From the NCBI GenBank assembly GCA_026417735.1, contig JAOACR010000017.1:1-64000 (forward strand): 64,000 bases of DNA, read 5' to 3'. Under the pieces are notes generated by a model. The model ran no database searches. It saw only the letters and a list, made by a program, of their open reading frames with translations, and was not told the origin of the DNA. Shown here piece after piece: positions 1 to 9,031 of the stretch (position 1 is the stretch's first letter; each line of letters opens with the position of its first letter). Source of the DNA: Kiritimatiellia bacterium. Its GTDB lineage: Bacteria > Verrucomicrobiota > Kiritimatiellia > PWTM01. The position numbers and the translations under genes were made by a program.

Positions 1-19
1 GTTGCCGCGCTGTTCGCAT
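1..19 (-). CDS. 5' end of a gene running off the left edge
   Basis: Only the first six codons would lie in the window, reading M-R-T-A-R-Q. On the minus strand the ATG at 17-19 follows a strong ribosome binding site, GGAAGGAG (complement of 27-34), seven bases upstream. This is why I call a start here. It would be divergent from lexA. Product unknown. Confidence 0.35.
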
Positions 20-311
20 AAAAGGTCTCCTTCCCGAGGACCTCCCCGATGGCGATGGCACCCATCGGCCGGCCCTAACCCCACAGAAGACACCAGCCCC
101 CACCATTTCCGCACCCCTCCCAGAAAAAGCTCTGTCCCTACCAACTCACCACTGTTCCGCCACCTCCGTCCCTACTGATCCTGCCCTCACACAATCCCCA
201 CACACCGCCCCCTGCCCTGCCCCCCAAGGCCGTCTCCACCGATACCGACTTGAAAGTGAACGATCGTTCACTAAAGTATCATCGCGGGTGCCAAGATGGA
301 GAGTCAGTACG
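20..311. other. intergenic region upstream of lexA
   Basis: No open frame here looks like a real protein. The left part is pyrimidine-rich on the + strand and carries the ribosome binding site of the gene leaving the window to the left. The right part (250-277) holds the lexA promoter and operator annotated separately. Nothing else recognised. Confidence 0.5.
250..277 (+). promoter_or_regulatory. lexA-dinB promoter with embedded SOS operator
   Basis: A -35 element TTGAAA (250-255) and a -10 element TAAAGT (272-277) are separated by 16 bases. The interval 255-272 is a perfect 18-bp palindrome, AGTGAACGATCGTTCACT, containing GAAC-N4-GTTC. That is the core of the Gram-positive-type LexA box, not the CTG-N10-CAG box of E. 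coli. A repressor bound here would block RNA polymerase directly, so autoregulation by the adjacent LexA is the natural inference. Predicted transcription starts at about 284. Confidence 0.7.
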
Positions 312-902
312 ATGACCACTCGACGATTGAAGTGGGACGAGAAGCTTCGGCGGCTGCGCGAGTTCGTCCGTTCCAACGGCCGCCTGCCCGGTTACCAAGA
401 ACTGATGAAGTTGATGAGATTCCGATCCAGTCACTCCGCGTTCCGACTCTGGACACGACTCGTCCGCCTCGGCTACGTCCGCAAAGACTCCACCGGCAAG
501 CTCGCCCCCACCGTGCGACTGCGGGGCACCCTCCGCATGCTCGGCACCGTCGCCGCCGGATTTCCCTCCCCCGCCGAGGAGGAGCTCGCCGACATTCTCA
601 GCCTGGATGAATTTCTCATCCGCCGTCCTGAAGCGACATTTCTGCTGACCGTCACCGGCGATTCGATGATCGAAGCAGGTATCCACCCCGGTGATTTCGT
701 GCTGGTGGAACGCGGCGCCCAGCCCAAAAACAACGACATCGTCGTTGCACAAGTGGACGACGAATGGACCCTGAAGTATTTCATCCGCGACCAAGAGGGC
801 GTCCGATTGGATCCCGCCAACCGCAAGTACTCCCCCATCCGACCGCGCCGTTCCCTGGTCATCGGGGGCGTGGTCCGTGCCGTAATCCGAAAATATCGCT
901 GA
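312..902 (+). CDS. lexA: LexA-type SOS repressor
   Basis: Self-cleaving transcriptional repressor of the SOS regulon, 196 aa. Residues 1-70 form a LexA-like winged-helix DNA-binding domain; residues 80-196 are an S24 peptidase domain. The Ala82-Gly83 bond is the predicted self-cleavage site. Ser118 (in GDSM) and Lys155 (in WTLKY) are the catalytic dyad, at almost the same numbers as E. coli LexA (A84-G85, S119, K156). I chose ATG 312 because GGAGAG at 298-303 precedes it; a GTG at 288 lacks a ribosome binding site and sits at the predicted transcript 5' end. A LexA operator overlaps the promoter, and dinB follows four bases after the stop, so the pair is one damage-inducible operon. A UmuD-like role is less likely because the DNA-binding domain is complete. 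Confidence 0.85.
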   Translation: MTTRRLKWDEKLRRLREFVRSNGRLPGYQELMKLMRFRSSHSAFRLWTRLVRLGYVRKDSTGKLAPTVRLRGTLRMLGTVAAGFPSPAEEELADILSLDEFLIRRPEATFLLTVTGDSMIEAGIHPGDFVLVERGAQPKNNDIVVAQVDDEWTLKYFIRDQEGVRLDPANRKYSPIRPRRSLVIGGVVRAVIRKYR

Positions 903-906
903 GACG

Positions 907-2235
907 ATGAACCCCCCCGCCCTCTCATCCCTCCCCCCTCCCTGGCGGCTCGATGACTTTCCGCACGCAATCATCCATTTCGACGGCGACGCATTTTTCA
1001 CCTCTGTCGAACAAGCCCTCAACCCCGCCCTCCGCGGCCGGCCCGTCGTCACCGGCAAAGAGCGCGGCATCATCGCCTGCGCCTCCTATGAAGCCAAAGC
1101 GCTGGGCATCCGCCGCGGTCTGCCACTGTGGGAAGCACGCCGCCGTTGTCCCGACCTGGTCGTGCTCCCCAGCGACTACGAGACCTACAGCCTGATGTCG
1201 CTGCGAATGTTTGAGATCGTCCGCCGTTTCACGCCGATGGTGGAGGAGCACTCAATTGACGAGGGCTTTGCAGACCTCACCGGCCTTCGCCGTCTGTTCC
1301 GGGACGACTACCTCGGCATCGCGCGACGCATCCAAACTGCCATCGCCGATGAACTCGGCCTCACCGTCTCCATCGGACTGAGCCTCACCAAGAGTCTGGC
1401 CAAGCTCGCCTCAGACCTCCGCAAACCCGCCGGACTGACCGCTGTCCCGGGCATCGAGCTCCACCGCTTTCTCGCCGACCGACCCTTGGAGGAAGTGTGG
1501 GGCTTCGGTCCCAACACGGTGGCACTGTTGCACAAACACGGTCTGCGCACCGCGCTGGACTTCGTTCGACGACCCGCTACTTGGGCACAACGGCTCCTTG
1601 GAAAAATCGGCCTCGACATTTGGAACGAGCTCCGCGGCGATCTGGTCTATCCCGTCCAAACGGCGCCCAAACCACCGCAGGTCACCATCAGCAAGGGCAA
1701 AACCTTCACCGCCCCTTCCATCGACCGTGAATTCATCTACGCCCGCCTGATCCGCAACGCCGAGTCGGCCTTCATCAAACTGCGTCGCCACCATCTCCGG
1801 GCCCGCTCGCTGCTGGCGGTGCTGGTGCGCCAGGACTTCCGGCGGCGCGCCGCCGGCGCGCGGTTCGATCGTGCCACCGCCGCCATCCACGACGCGTTAC
1901 CCGCGCTGCGAACCCTATTCGACCAGCTCCACGAACCGAACGTGCCCTACCGAGCCACGATGGTGGTCCTCAGCGAACTGGAACCCGACCATATCGAGCA
2001 GCCGGAACTTTTCGAAGATCGCCCCCGCATCGAACGGATGACCGCTGCCTCGCGGGTGATGGACGCGGTCCGTGAACTGTACGGCAAACACCGCCTCGCC
2101 CTCGGCACCGCTCTGTTTCTGCCCCGCCACCCCCGCACCGACCGCGACGAGGAGCCTTGGCGCCACGCGCTGCGGCTGCCCGGCGAAACCGCCCGCCGCC
2201 GCCTCGGCATCCCCGTCTGGCGCATCACTGTCTGA
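907..2235 (+). CDS. dinB: Y-family DNA polymerase (DinB/UmuC type)
   Basis: Translesion DNA polymerase, 442 aa. The palm carries catalytic Asp26 in HFDGDAFF and the Asp118-Glu119 pair in HSIDEGF. The YEAKALGI fingers motif, a helix-hairpin-helix segment (GFGPNTVALLHKHGL) and a C-terminal little-finger domain follow. It lies four bases after lexA and shares its promoter, so expression should be SOS-controlled. Pairing an S24 protein with a Y-family polymerase recalls umuDC, but the partner is a full LexA. DinB (pol IV) versus UmuC (pol V catalytic subunit) cannot be fixed from sequence alone; the C-terminal 30 residues have no clear clamp-binding motif that I can identify. Confidence 0.9.
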   Translation: MNPPALSSLPPPWRLDDFPHAIIHFDGDAFFTSVEQALNPALRGRPVVTGKERGIIACASYEAKALGIRRGLPLWEARRRCPDLVVLPSDYETYSLMSLRMFEIVRRFTPMVEEHSIDEGFADLTGLRRLFRDDYLGIARRIQTAIADELGLTVSIGLSLTKSLAKLASDLRKPAGLTAVPGIELHRFLADRPLEEVWGFGPNTVALLHKHGLRTALDFVRRPATWAQRLLGKIGLDIWNELRGDLVYPVQTAPKPPQVTISKGKTFTAPSIDREFIYARLIRNAESAFIKLRRHHLRARSLLAVLVRQDFRRRAAGARFDRATAAIHDALPALRTLFDQLHEPNVPYRATMVVLSELEPDHIEQPELFEDRPRIERMTAASRVMDAVRELYGKHRLALGTALFLPRHPRTDRDEEPWRHALRLPGETARRRLGIPVWRITV

Positions 2236-2357
2236 CCTCCATCTCCCGTGCGGCTCCACTTTGCCCCCGCACTCCCCTCCGCCACCTCCCCAAGCCCCAC
2301 CACCTCTTTCGGCCACGGTTTGAATCCGCCCCCGATCTGGAGTACGAAGTTCCGACC

Positions 2358-3353
2358 ATGCTCGCGCTGCTCCGCATCTGCGCAACCCTGTCCGCCGGAC
2401 TGCTCGCCGGTGTCACCGTCGCCCCGGCGCAGAAATCCGAACGCGTGCTGCTGGATGGCTATGCGGCGTTCGTGAACGACCGGCCGATTCTGATCAGCGA
2501 TGTGCTGCGGTATGCGCAGAGCGCGGACCGACAGGCGGTAAAAACCCTCAGCGGCCCCGAACTGGAAGAGGCGCTCCAGCGCAACTACCAGGCCGGACTG
2601 CGCGCGTTGATCGAGCGCGAACTCATCCTGGCCGAAGCCGAGCGACGAAAACTGGACCTCCCCGACGCGGTGGTGGACGCCCACATCAACCAGCTCGTGC
2701 GAGAACGGTTTGAGGGGGGGCGAGCCGCGCTGCTTGCCGCGCTCGCCGCGGAAGGTCTCACCTACGAGGAATATCGCCGTCAGATCCGGGACGATCTGCG
2801 AGTGATGCTGCTACGGCGCCAAGAGGTGAACGACCGGGTAACGGTGCCGCCCGCGCAACTTTATTCGGCTTACCTCGCCCGATTGGCCTCCTACCAGCAG
2901 CCCGAACAGGTCCGCATTCGGCTGCTGGTGCTCCGTAAAGGGGCGACGCCGGAAGAGGCCGCGGCACGGCGGCGTCTCGCGGAAACTCTCGTCGAGCGTG
3001 TCCGCCGGGGCGAGTCGTTTGCCGACCTTGCCCGAGAGTTTTCCGAAGGGCCCGCCGCCGCGCAGGGCGGCGACCTCGGCTGGCGCCAACCTGCGGAACT
3101 GCGGCCGGAGATCGCCGCCACGGTGCGGACACTGCGTCCCGGCGAGGTGAGCCCCGTGATCGAACTGCCGGAAGAATTCCATCTCGTCGCCCTGGAGGCC
3201 CGACGCGAAGCGCGCGTGCGCCCCTTCACAGAGGTCGCGCCGGAACTGGAACGGGAACTCCTCAAACAGCAAACCGAGCAGCGGCTGGACGAATGGTTGA
3301 GCGAGCTGCGGGTCCGCCATTACGTTCGCGTGTTGCAGGAAACCCGCCCCTGA
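2358..3353 (+). CDS. surA: SurA-like periplasmic peptidyl-prolyl isomerase
   Basis: 331 aa exported protein with a signal peptide (MLALLRICATLSAGLLAGVT, ending near AQK). A SurA N-terminal helical domain covers about residues 33-160, and one parvulin-type PpiC domain about residues 175-280 (segments RIRLLVLRKG, FADLAREFSEG, GGDLGW). Proteins of this family chaperone outer-membrane proteins and isomerise prolyl bonds. E. coli SurA has two parvulin domains; only one is seen here. ATG 2358 was chosen because the upstream extension is Pro/Arg-rich and lacks a signal. The following genes, pdxA and rsmA, reproduce the E. coli surA-pdxA-rsmA order, which supports the name. Confidence 0.8.
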   Translation: MLALLRICATLSAGLLAGVTVAPAQKSERVLLDGYAAFVNDRPILISDVLRYAQSADRQAVKTLSGPELEEALQRNYQAGLRALIERELILAEAERRKLDLPDAVVDAHINQLVRERFEGGRAALLAALAAEGLTYEEYRRQIRDDLRVMLLRRQEVNDRVTVPPAQLYSAYLARLASYQQPEQVRIRLLVLRKGATPEEAAARRRLAETLVERVRRGESFADLAREFSEGPAAAQGGDLGWRQPAELRPEIAATVRTLRPGEVSPVIELPEEFHLVALEARREARVRPFTEVAPELERELLKQQTEQRLDEWLSELRVRHYVRVLQETRP

Positions 3354-3361
3354 GACTGAAG

Positions 3362-4360
3362 ATGAGCCGCCTCCTGCTCGCGATTACGCTCGGCGATCCC
3401 AACGGCATCGGCCCGGAAATTGTGCTGAAGGCTGCGAGGGATCGAAGATGGCCGCGCGCCGTGAGTGCGGTGGTGGTGGGCGAACCCGAGGTGCTCTGCG
3501 CGGCGGCGGCGGAACTCGGTTGCCCGCCGCCCCCCATCGCGGATGACCCTACACGTCCGCCTGGGACGCGCCTGTCAATCTGGAGGCCGCCCGATTCGCC
3601 CCCTGTGCGCCGCCGCCCCGGCCGCGTCTGCGCCGAGGCCGGCCGCGCGTCCGCCGCCTGGGTCCGCGCGGCCGCGGACGGCGTCCTCCGCGGCTGGTGG
3701 TCCGGCATCGTCACCGCGCCGATCCACAAGGCAGCATGGTCCGCGGCGGGACTTCGCGCCGGCGGTCACACCGAGTATCTCGCACGGCTGTGCGGTCGCG
3801 ACGACGCGGGCATGCTGCTGGTGGGCGGAAACCTGCGCGTGCTGCTCGCGACTCGCCACCTCCCGCTACGCGCGGTGCCGCGGATGATCAGCCGGCAGCG
3901 GTTGCTGACCACCTTCCGCATCGCCGCCGTAGCGCTCGAGTGGCTCGGGCTGCGCGGCGAAATCGCCGTTTGCGGTCTCAACCCTCATGCCGGCGATCGT
4001 GGCGCGCTGGGCACCGAGGAACAGCGGATCATTGCGCCCGCGGTGCGCGAAGGCCGCCGAAAAGGCTGGCCGCTGGTGGGCCCGCTGCCCGCCGATTCGG
4101 TCTTTCACTTCGCCCGCCTCGATCGTTACGCAATGGTGATCGCGATGTATCACGACCAGGGTCTCGGCCCCCTCAAAGCTCTCGCGATGGACACCGGTGT
4201 CAACCTCACGCTGGGACTACCGATCGTGCGGACCTCGCCGGACCACGGCACCGCGATGGACATCGCCGGCCGTGGCATCGCATCCCCCTCGTCGATGCTC
4301 GAGGCGATTCGTGTCGCCGCCGAGCTCGCTTCACGTCCCAATCCATGGGCAACGCGATGA
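3362..4360 (+). CDS. pdxA: 4-hydroxythreonine-4-phosphate dehydrogenase
   Basis: Oxidises 4-phosphohydroxy-L-threonine in the DXP-dependent pyridoxal phosphate pathway. 332 aa, the usual family length. The N-terminal motif GDPNGIGPEI and the C-terminal SPDHGTA and GRGIASP motifs are present. His136-Thr137 (GHTE, substrate) and metal ligands His166, His209 (NPHAG) and His264 (YHDQG) fall at or next to the E. coli positions 136/137, 166, 211 and 266. ATG 3362 lies eight bases after the surA-like stop; the end overlaps rsmA by ATGA, so the three are co-translated. Confidence 0.95.
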   Translation: MSRLLLAITLGDPNGIGPEIVLKAARDRRWPRAVSAVVVGEPEVLCAAAAELGCPPPPIADDPTRPPGTRLSIWRPPDSPPVRRRPGRVCAEAGRASAAWVRAAADGVLRGWWSGIVTAPIHKAAWSAAGLRAGGHTEYLARLCGRDDAGMLLVGGNLRVLLATRHLPLRAVPRMISRQRLLTTFRIAAVALEWLGLRGEIAVCGLNPHAGDRGALGTEEQRIIAPAVREGRRKGWPLVGPLPADSVFHFARLDRYAMVIAMYHDQGLGPLKALAMDTGVNLTLGLPIVRTSPDHGTAMDIAGRGIASPSSMLEAIRVAAELASRPNPWATR

Positions 4361-5232
4361 ACTCCACCCGTCCCACGGAGGTTCGACGGTGGCTCGCCGA
4401 GGCGAACATCCGCCCCTCGCGTCGACTTGGCCAAAACTTTCTCGTGGACGGGAACATCGCGCGGGTCGCAGTGAGCCTCGCCGGACTTTGCCCCGGCGAC
4501 GGCGTGCTCGAGATCGGCCCGGGCTGCGGCGCGCTCACCGAACTGTTGCTCGCCCAGCACTGCCGGGTCACCGCCGTCGAGGTGGACCGCCGGCTTGTCG
4601 ATCTTTTGCGCCAACGCTTCGGAGCTTCGCCCCGCCTCGCCCTCTACTGTGCGGACGCGCTGAACGCGGACCTCGGCCAATGGATCCGCGAGGGTTTTGA
4701 TGTCGTCGTCGCGAACCTCCCCTACTCCGTCGGCACGCGCATTCTCATTCGGTTGTTCGAGCTGCACCCCCCGCCCCGGCGGTTGGTGGTGACCCTGCAG
4801 CGCGAGGTGGTGGAGCGGCTCATCGCCATTCCACGCGCTCCCTCGTACGGTCTGCTCTCGATCGTCGCACAGCACCTCTACCAGATTTCTCGGCCCCGAG
4901 TGATTCCGCCGTCGTGTTTCCATCCCGCACCCGAGGTGGAGTCGGCACTCGTGCGGATGGATCTGCGTGACGCACCCCTTGGTGATCCGGTCGAGATCGC
5001 CCCGCTGGTGCGCCGACTCAAAGACGTGTTCGGGGCACGCCGCAAACAGCTTCGCCGGGCGCTCGAGCGGGCGAATCTCCACCCTGAACAGCTCGACCAC
5101 GACGACGGATGGCGGCGTCTTGGCATCTCGCCGACCGACCGGCCAGACGCACTGGACCCGGCGAAGTGGACGCGCCTGGCGCGCGCGCTGGGTGTGCCGC
5201 CACCCCGTGTGGGAGCCGGATCATGCGCGTGA
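4357..5232 (+). CDS. rsmA: 16S rRNA dimethyladenosine transferase
   Basis: Dimethylates the two adjacent adenines in the 3'-terminal hairpin of 16S rRNA (KsgA). 291 aa. Visible motifs are GQNFLVDGNIA, the SAM-binding VLEIGPGCGALTELLL, the acidic VEVD loop and the catalytic NLPYSVGT motif; the C-terminal part is the helical RNA-binding domain. The ATG at 4357 overlaps the pdxA stop (ATGA). An in-frame ATG at 4345 would add four residues. The C-terminal nine codons overlap the next gene. Confidence 0.93.
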   Translation: MNSTRPTEVRRWLAEANIRPSRRLGQNFLVDGNIARVAVSLAGLCPGDGVLEIGPGCGALTELLLAQHCRVTAVEVDRRLVDLLRQRFGASPRLALYCADALNADLGQWIREGFDVVVANLPYSVGTRILIRLFELHPPPRRLVVTLQREVVERLIAIPRAPSYGLLSIVAQHLYQISRPRVIPPSCFHPAPEVESALVRMDLRDAPLGDPVEIAPLVRRLKDVFGARRKQLRRALERANLHPEQLDHDDGWRRLGISPTDRPDALDPAKWTRLARALGVPPPRVGAGSCA

Positions 5233-5999
5233 CCTTTCTGGGCACTGGCACCTCGCACGGCGTGCCGGCGATCGGTTGCGACTGCACCGTCTGCCGCTCC
5301 CCCGATCCCCGTAACCAGCGGGACCGGAGCAGCCTGTATGTTCAGGCGATCTCGGGCGATGCGGTGGTGGTGGACGCCACCCCCGAATTTCGCCGCCAGT
5401 GTCTTCGCTGCGACGTCCGGCGCGTTGATGCGGTGTTGCTCACCCACGCGCACGCGGACCACATCATGGGGCTCGATGACCTGCGTCGCTTCAACGAACT
5501 CCAGGGTGGTCCCGTGCCCATCTTCGGCGCCGAAGCCACGCTGGCGGTGGTGCGGCGGGCATTCGCGTATGCGTTCGAGCGCGAACCAATCGGCCCCACC
5601 CGCCCAGCGCTGACGCTATGTCCGTTCCCCGATGGCATCATTCAGATCGGCCCGCTGCACATCACGCCGTTGCCCTGCCGACACGGCCCATTCGAGATCC
5701 ACGGCTTCCTCTTCGAAAGCGGCGGACGCCGTGCCGCCTACTTCCCGGACTGCAATCAGCTGCCCGACTCGACGCTCGCCCGGTTGTCCGATCTCGACCT
5801 CATGATTCTCGACGGCCTGCGGGATGAGCCGCACCCGACCCACTTCACCCTCTCGGAGTCTGTCGAGATGCTCCGCAGAATCGGTGCCCGCCGATCGTTC
5901 ATCACCCATATTTGCCACGCGCTCGAGCACGAGACCACCTGCCGCCGCCTACCCCCCGGTATTGAGGTGCCGTGGGACGGGCTGTCTCTCCAGCTCTGA
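5223..5999 (+). CDS. MBL-fold phosphodiesterase, PhnP-like
   Basis: 258 aa metallo-beta-lactamase-fold hydrolase. The active-site motif is His75-x-His77-x-Asp79-His80 in THAHADHIMG. A further His in CRHGPFEIHG, the Asp in YFPDCNQLP and a late ITHICH His complete the usual metal set. The N-terminal CDCTVC cluster followed by SPDPRNQRDRSS is typical of the PhnP/YcbC-like subgroup, which binds an extra structural zinc. These enzymes hydrolyse cyclic phosphodiesters; the actual substrate is unknown, and no phosphonate genes lie nearby. It starts inside rsmA and ends the surA-pdxA-rsmA operon. Confidence 0.85.
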   Translation: MRVTFLGTGTSHGVPAIGCDCTVCRSPDPRNQRDRSSLYVQAISGDAVVVDATPEFRRQCLRCDVRRVDAVLLTHAHADHIMGLDDLRRFNELQGGPVPIFGAEATLAVVRRAFAYAFEREPIGPTRPALTLCPFPDGIIQIGPLHITPLPCRHGPFEIHGFLFESGGRRAAYFPDCNQLPDSTLARLSDLDLMILDGLRDEPHPTHFTLSESVEMLRRIGARRSFITHICHALEHETTCRRLPPGIEVPWDGLSLQL

Positions 6000-6060
6000 G
6001 GTGCGCACCCTCCGGGTGTTGCCCGCAGCCCCCCGCGGGAGCGGTTTCAGGGCCGGCACA

Positions 6061-6483
6061 TCATCGCCGTGGCTGCGCGCGCTCGCCGCGGTAGGTCCAA
6101 TGCCGCTGCACCCAGAACGCGATGAATCCGGCGGTCAGCTCCGCCATCACCTTCACCGTCACCGGCCGGTCAGGGATCCATCGAAGATAGATCCAGATCA
6201 GCAGCTCGGTGGTCAGATACGCCCCCACCCAGACCAACCCGTAGCGCCACAACTGCCCCGCCAGAGTCCACGCGAAGCGGCGTCCACCGAACGTCCACCA
6301 TCGGTTCACCGAGAAACTCACCAGCCCGCCGACCGGCCGGCTGACCAGATGCGCGGCCAGCGGATGCCAGCCGAAATGGTTCAGCAGCACATACACCGTC
6401 AGGTCCGCGATCGCGGCCGTGATGCCAGCCATCGCGTACCGCACCAGGTCGCCCGTCCATGCCCAAGGGATCCGCAGCCGCAT
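6061..6483 (-). CDS. GtrA-family membrane protein
   Basis: 140 aa with four hydrophobic segments (about residues 11-32, 40-58, 75-95 and 105-125) and the GtrA-type features VRYAMAGITAAIADL, FSVNRWWTF near the second helix and FWVQRHWTY at the end. Family members are thought to help flip lipid-linked sugars or to assist polysaccharide glycosyltransferases. It is a single gene facing away from purD. Which glycan it serves is not visible from its neighbours. Confidence 0.8.
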   Translation of the reverse strand: MRLRIPWAWTGDLVRYAMAGITAAIADLTVYVLLNHFGWHPLAAHLVSRPVGGLVSFSVNRWWTFGGRRFAWTLAGQLWRYGLVWVGAYLTTELLIWIYLRWIPDRPVTVKVMAELTAGFIAFWVQRHWTYRGERAQPRR

Positions 6484-6587
6484 CGCCGCAGTCTAGCATG
6501 AGTAGCCGCACGGCTTGATCCCCACCGCGGCATCCGATATCAGTGCGCGGCGCCTGCGCTGCGCAGGGCGCGATGGGAGAGCAACCC

Positions 6588-7868
6588 ATGAAGGTGTTGG
6601 TGGTCGGCGGCGGTGGACGCGAACACGCGCTGGTCTGGCGACTGTCGCGCGACCCGTTACGCCCCCAGATCCTTGTCGCGCCCGGCAACGCGGGCACCGC
6701 CCGGCTTGCTCGAAACGTCCCCGTGGACGCCTCCGACATCGCCGCCCTGACAGACTTGGCACTGCGCGAGCAGCCGGACCTCGTCATCGTGGGACCCGAG
6801 GCGCCCCTCTGCGCGGGGCTCGCCGACGAGCTGCGCGCTCTCCACATCCCGGTGTTCGGCCCCGGTCGCGACGGCGCACGAATTGAAGGCAGCAAAGCGT
6901 TCTGCAAGGAAATTCTAGGTGCCGCCGGTGTGCCCACCGCCCGAGCCCAAACGTTCGTGCGGTCCGACGACGCGATCGCATGGATCCGACGCCATGGCGC
7001 ACCGTTGGTGGTCAAGGCGGACGGTCTGGCCGCCGGCAAGGGCGTCACCGTCTGCGACACCGTCGAGGAAGCGGAGCGGGCGGTGTGCGAGGCGCTCGAC
7101 CGCCGCGTGTTCGGCGAAGCGGGAGAGATGGTTCTTGTCGAGGAGCGGCTGGTGGGCGAGGAGGTCTCTGTCCTCGCGCTGGTGGATGGCGAGCGCATCG
7201 TGCTGCTGCCGTCCGCGCAGGACCACAAGCGACTGGCAGATGGCGACCGCGGCCCCAACACCGGCGGCATGGGCGCCTACTCGCCCGCACCGGTTGTCGC
7301 CGACCCGGAGGCGGCGGGGTTGCGCACATGCATCTTCGAGCCGGTCGTCCGCGAACTTCGACGACGCGGGATCGACTATCGCGGCGTGCTCTACGCGGGG
7401 TTGATGATCACCCGCGACGGGCCCAAGGTGCTCGAGTTCAATTGCCGCTTTGGCGCCCCCGAGACCCAGGCGATCCTCCCACGATGGGAAGGCCCGTTTC
7501 TTCAGCCGCTGCTCGATTGTGCGCTCGGCCGTCTCGACCCTGCGCCGATCCGGTGGCGACCCGACGCGTGCGTGTGCGTGGTGCTCGCCGCCGGCGGTTA
7601 TCCCGGCACGTACCGAAAAGGTGATCCGATCGAGGGAATCGCCGAGGCGGAGCGTTTGCCCGGCGTGATCGTGTTCCACGCCGGCACCGCGCTACGCGAC
7701 GGCCGGCCCGTGACGGCCGGCGGACGCGTGCTGGGTGTCACCGCGCTCGGCACCGATATCCGCGAGGCGGTTCAGCGCGCGTACGACGCCGTCGCCTGCA
7801 TTCGTTTTCCGGACGCGCACTACCGGCGGGACATCGCAGCCCGCGCCCTGGCCCGACCCGCCACCTGA
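6588..7868 (+). CDS. purD: phosphoribosylamine-glycine ligase
   Basis: GAR synthetase, the second step of purine synthesis, 426 aa. The start MKVLVVGGGGREHAL is the family N-terminus. The ATP-grasp core includes KADGLAAGKGV, VEERLVGEEVS and the metal-binding EFNCRFGAPETQ; the NTGGMGAYSP motif is complete. ATG 6588 was preferred over ATG 6573 because the conserved N-terminus begins there. purE-purK lie next to it on the opposite strand, so purine genes cluster here without forming one operon. Confidence 0.96.
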   Translation: MKVLVVGGGGREHALVWRLSRDPLRPQILVAPGNAGTARLARNVPVDASDIAALTDLALREQPDLVIVGPEAPLCAGLADELRALHIPVFGPGRDGARIEGSKAFCKEILGAAGVPTARAQTFVRSDDAIAWIRRHGAPLVVKADGLAAGKGVTVCDTVEEAERAVCEALDRRVFGEAGEMVLVEERLVGEEVSVLALVDGERIVLLPSAQDHKRLADGDRGPNTGGMGAYSPAPVVADPEAAGLRTCIFEPVVRELRRRGIDYRGVLYAGLMITRDGPKVLEFNCRFGAPETQAILPRWEGPFLQPLLDCALGRLDPAPIRWRPDACVCVVLAAGGYPGTYRKGDPIEGIAEAERLPGVIVFHAGTALRDGRPVTAGGRVLGVTALGTDIREAVQRAYDAVACIRFPDAHYRRDIAARALARPAT

Positions 7869-7882
7869 CCGCGAGCGGCAGC

Positions 7883-9031
7883 TCACTGCCGCGGTACCAG
7901 AGCTCGCCGCACCTCCACCACCCGCCGCAGCGCCTCCGTCGGCGTATCGGCCAATACCGTCAGATGGCCCATCTTGCGGCCAGGGCGCGGCTCGCGCTTA
8001 CCGTAGAGGTGCAAGGTGACCGCCGGGTCGTCCAGCACCCGCCGCCAGAGCGGTTCGCCCGCCGCCCACAGATCCCCCAGCAGATTCGCCATCGCGGCGG
8101 CCGGGGCGCGCGGCAAGGGTTCGACCGCCGGCCACCCGGCCGTCAATCGCGCCTGCAGCTCAAACTGACTGATCGAGAGCGCTTCAATCGTCAGATGCCC
8201 GGAGTTGTGCGGACGTGGCGCGAGCTCATTCACCATGATGCTACCATCCGTCGCGATGAACATCTCCACGCAGAGCAAACCGGTGAGGTCCAACGCCTCC
8301 GCCGCGGCGCGCGCGATCTCCCGAGCGGTGGCGGCCTCGGGCGAATGGTCGTTCGCGGACCACGTCGTGGTGTCAAGGATGTGTCGGCTGTGCACATTGC
8401 GAAACGGCCCCAGCAGCACCAGTTGGCCACGAACGTCCCGCGCCGCGATCACCGAACACTCACCGGCCAGATCGATGAGGCGTTCCGCGATGCAGGGGCC
8501 CCGGGGAGAAAGTCGTCGCCACGCCGCCGCGGGATCCTCGCCGCCGTCATACAGCGTCTGTCCTTTCCCGTCATATCCCCATTCGCTGGTCTTCACCACG
8601 ACCCGGCCACCCAGCGCAGCGGCGGCGGCCGGCAGCTCCTCGCTACAGAAGACCGGCCGGAATGGCGTCACCGGAATCCCATGCCGCTGCAAGAACTCTT
8701 TCTCGCGGATCCGGTGCTGCGCGATCGCCAGCACCGAGGGCGACGGCCGCAGCGGCACACGTTCCGCCAGTGCGGCCATCGCTCCCAACGGGAGATTCTC
8801 AAACTCGTACGTTGCCGCAGCGAGCCCGCGCGCGAACCTTTCGAGTCCGGCCGGGTCCTCGTACTGGGCGCAGACATGTTCGGCGGAAACCTGCGCAGCC
8901 GGCGCGTCGGTTTCGGGCGCCAACACGCGCACGCGGAACCCCAGCCGCGCGGCGGCCAGCGCCATCATCCGCCCCAACTGACCGCCGCCAACGACTCCAA
9001 TCGTCGCGCCGGGCTCCACGGTCGAGCTCAT
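7883..9031 (-). CDS. purK: 5-(carboxyamino)imidazole ribonucleotide synthase
   Basis: ATP-dependent carboxylation of AIR to N5-CAIR, 382 aa. The N-terminal nucleotide-binding [16 protein letters not shown]-grasp segments ([27 protein letters not shown]) and the C-terminal [13 protein letters not shown] match the PurK family. The start ATG overlaps the purE stop (ATGA at 9028-9031), so the two are translationally coupled. Convergent with purD, with only 14 bases between the stop codons. Confidence 0.95.
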   Translation of the reverse strand: MSSTVEPGATIGVVGGGQLGRMMALAAARLGFRVRVLAPETDAPAAQVSAEHVCAQYEDPAGLERFARGLAAATYEFENLPLGAMAALAERVPLRPSPSVLAIAQHRIREKEFLQRHGIPVTPFRPVFCSEELPAAAAALGGRVVVKTSEWGYDGKGQTLYDGGEDPAAAWRRLSPRGPCIAERLIDLAGECSVIAARDVRGQLVLLGPFRNVHSRHILDTTTWSANDHSPEAATAREIARAAAEALDLTGLLCVEMFIATDGSIMVNELAPRPHNSGHLTIEALSISQFELQARLTAGWPAVEPLPRAPAAAMANLLGDLWAAGEPLWRRVLDDPAVTLHLYGKREPRPGRKMGHLTVLADTPTEALRRVVEVRRALVPRQ

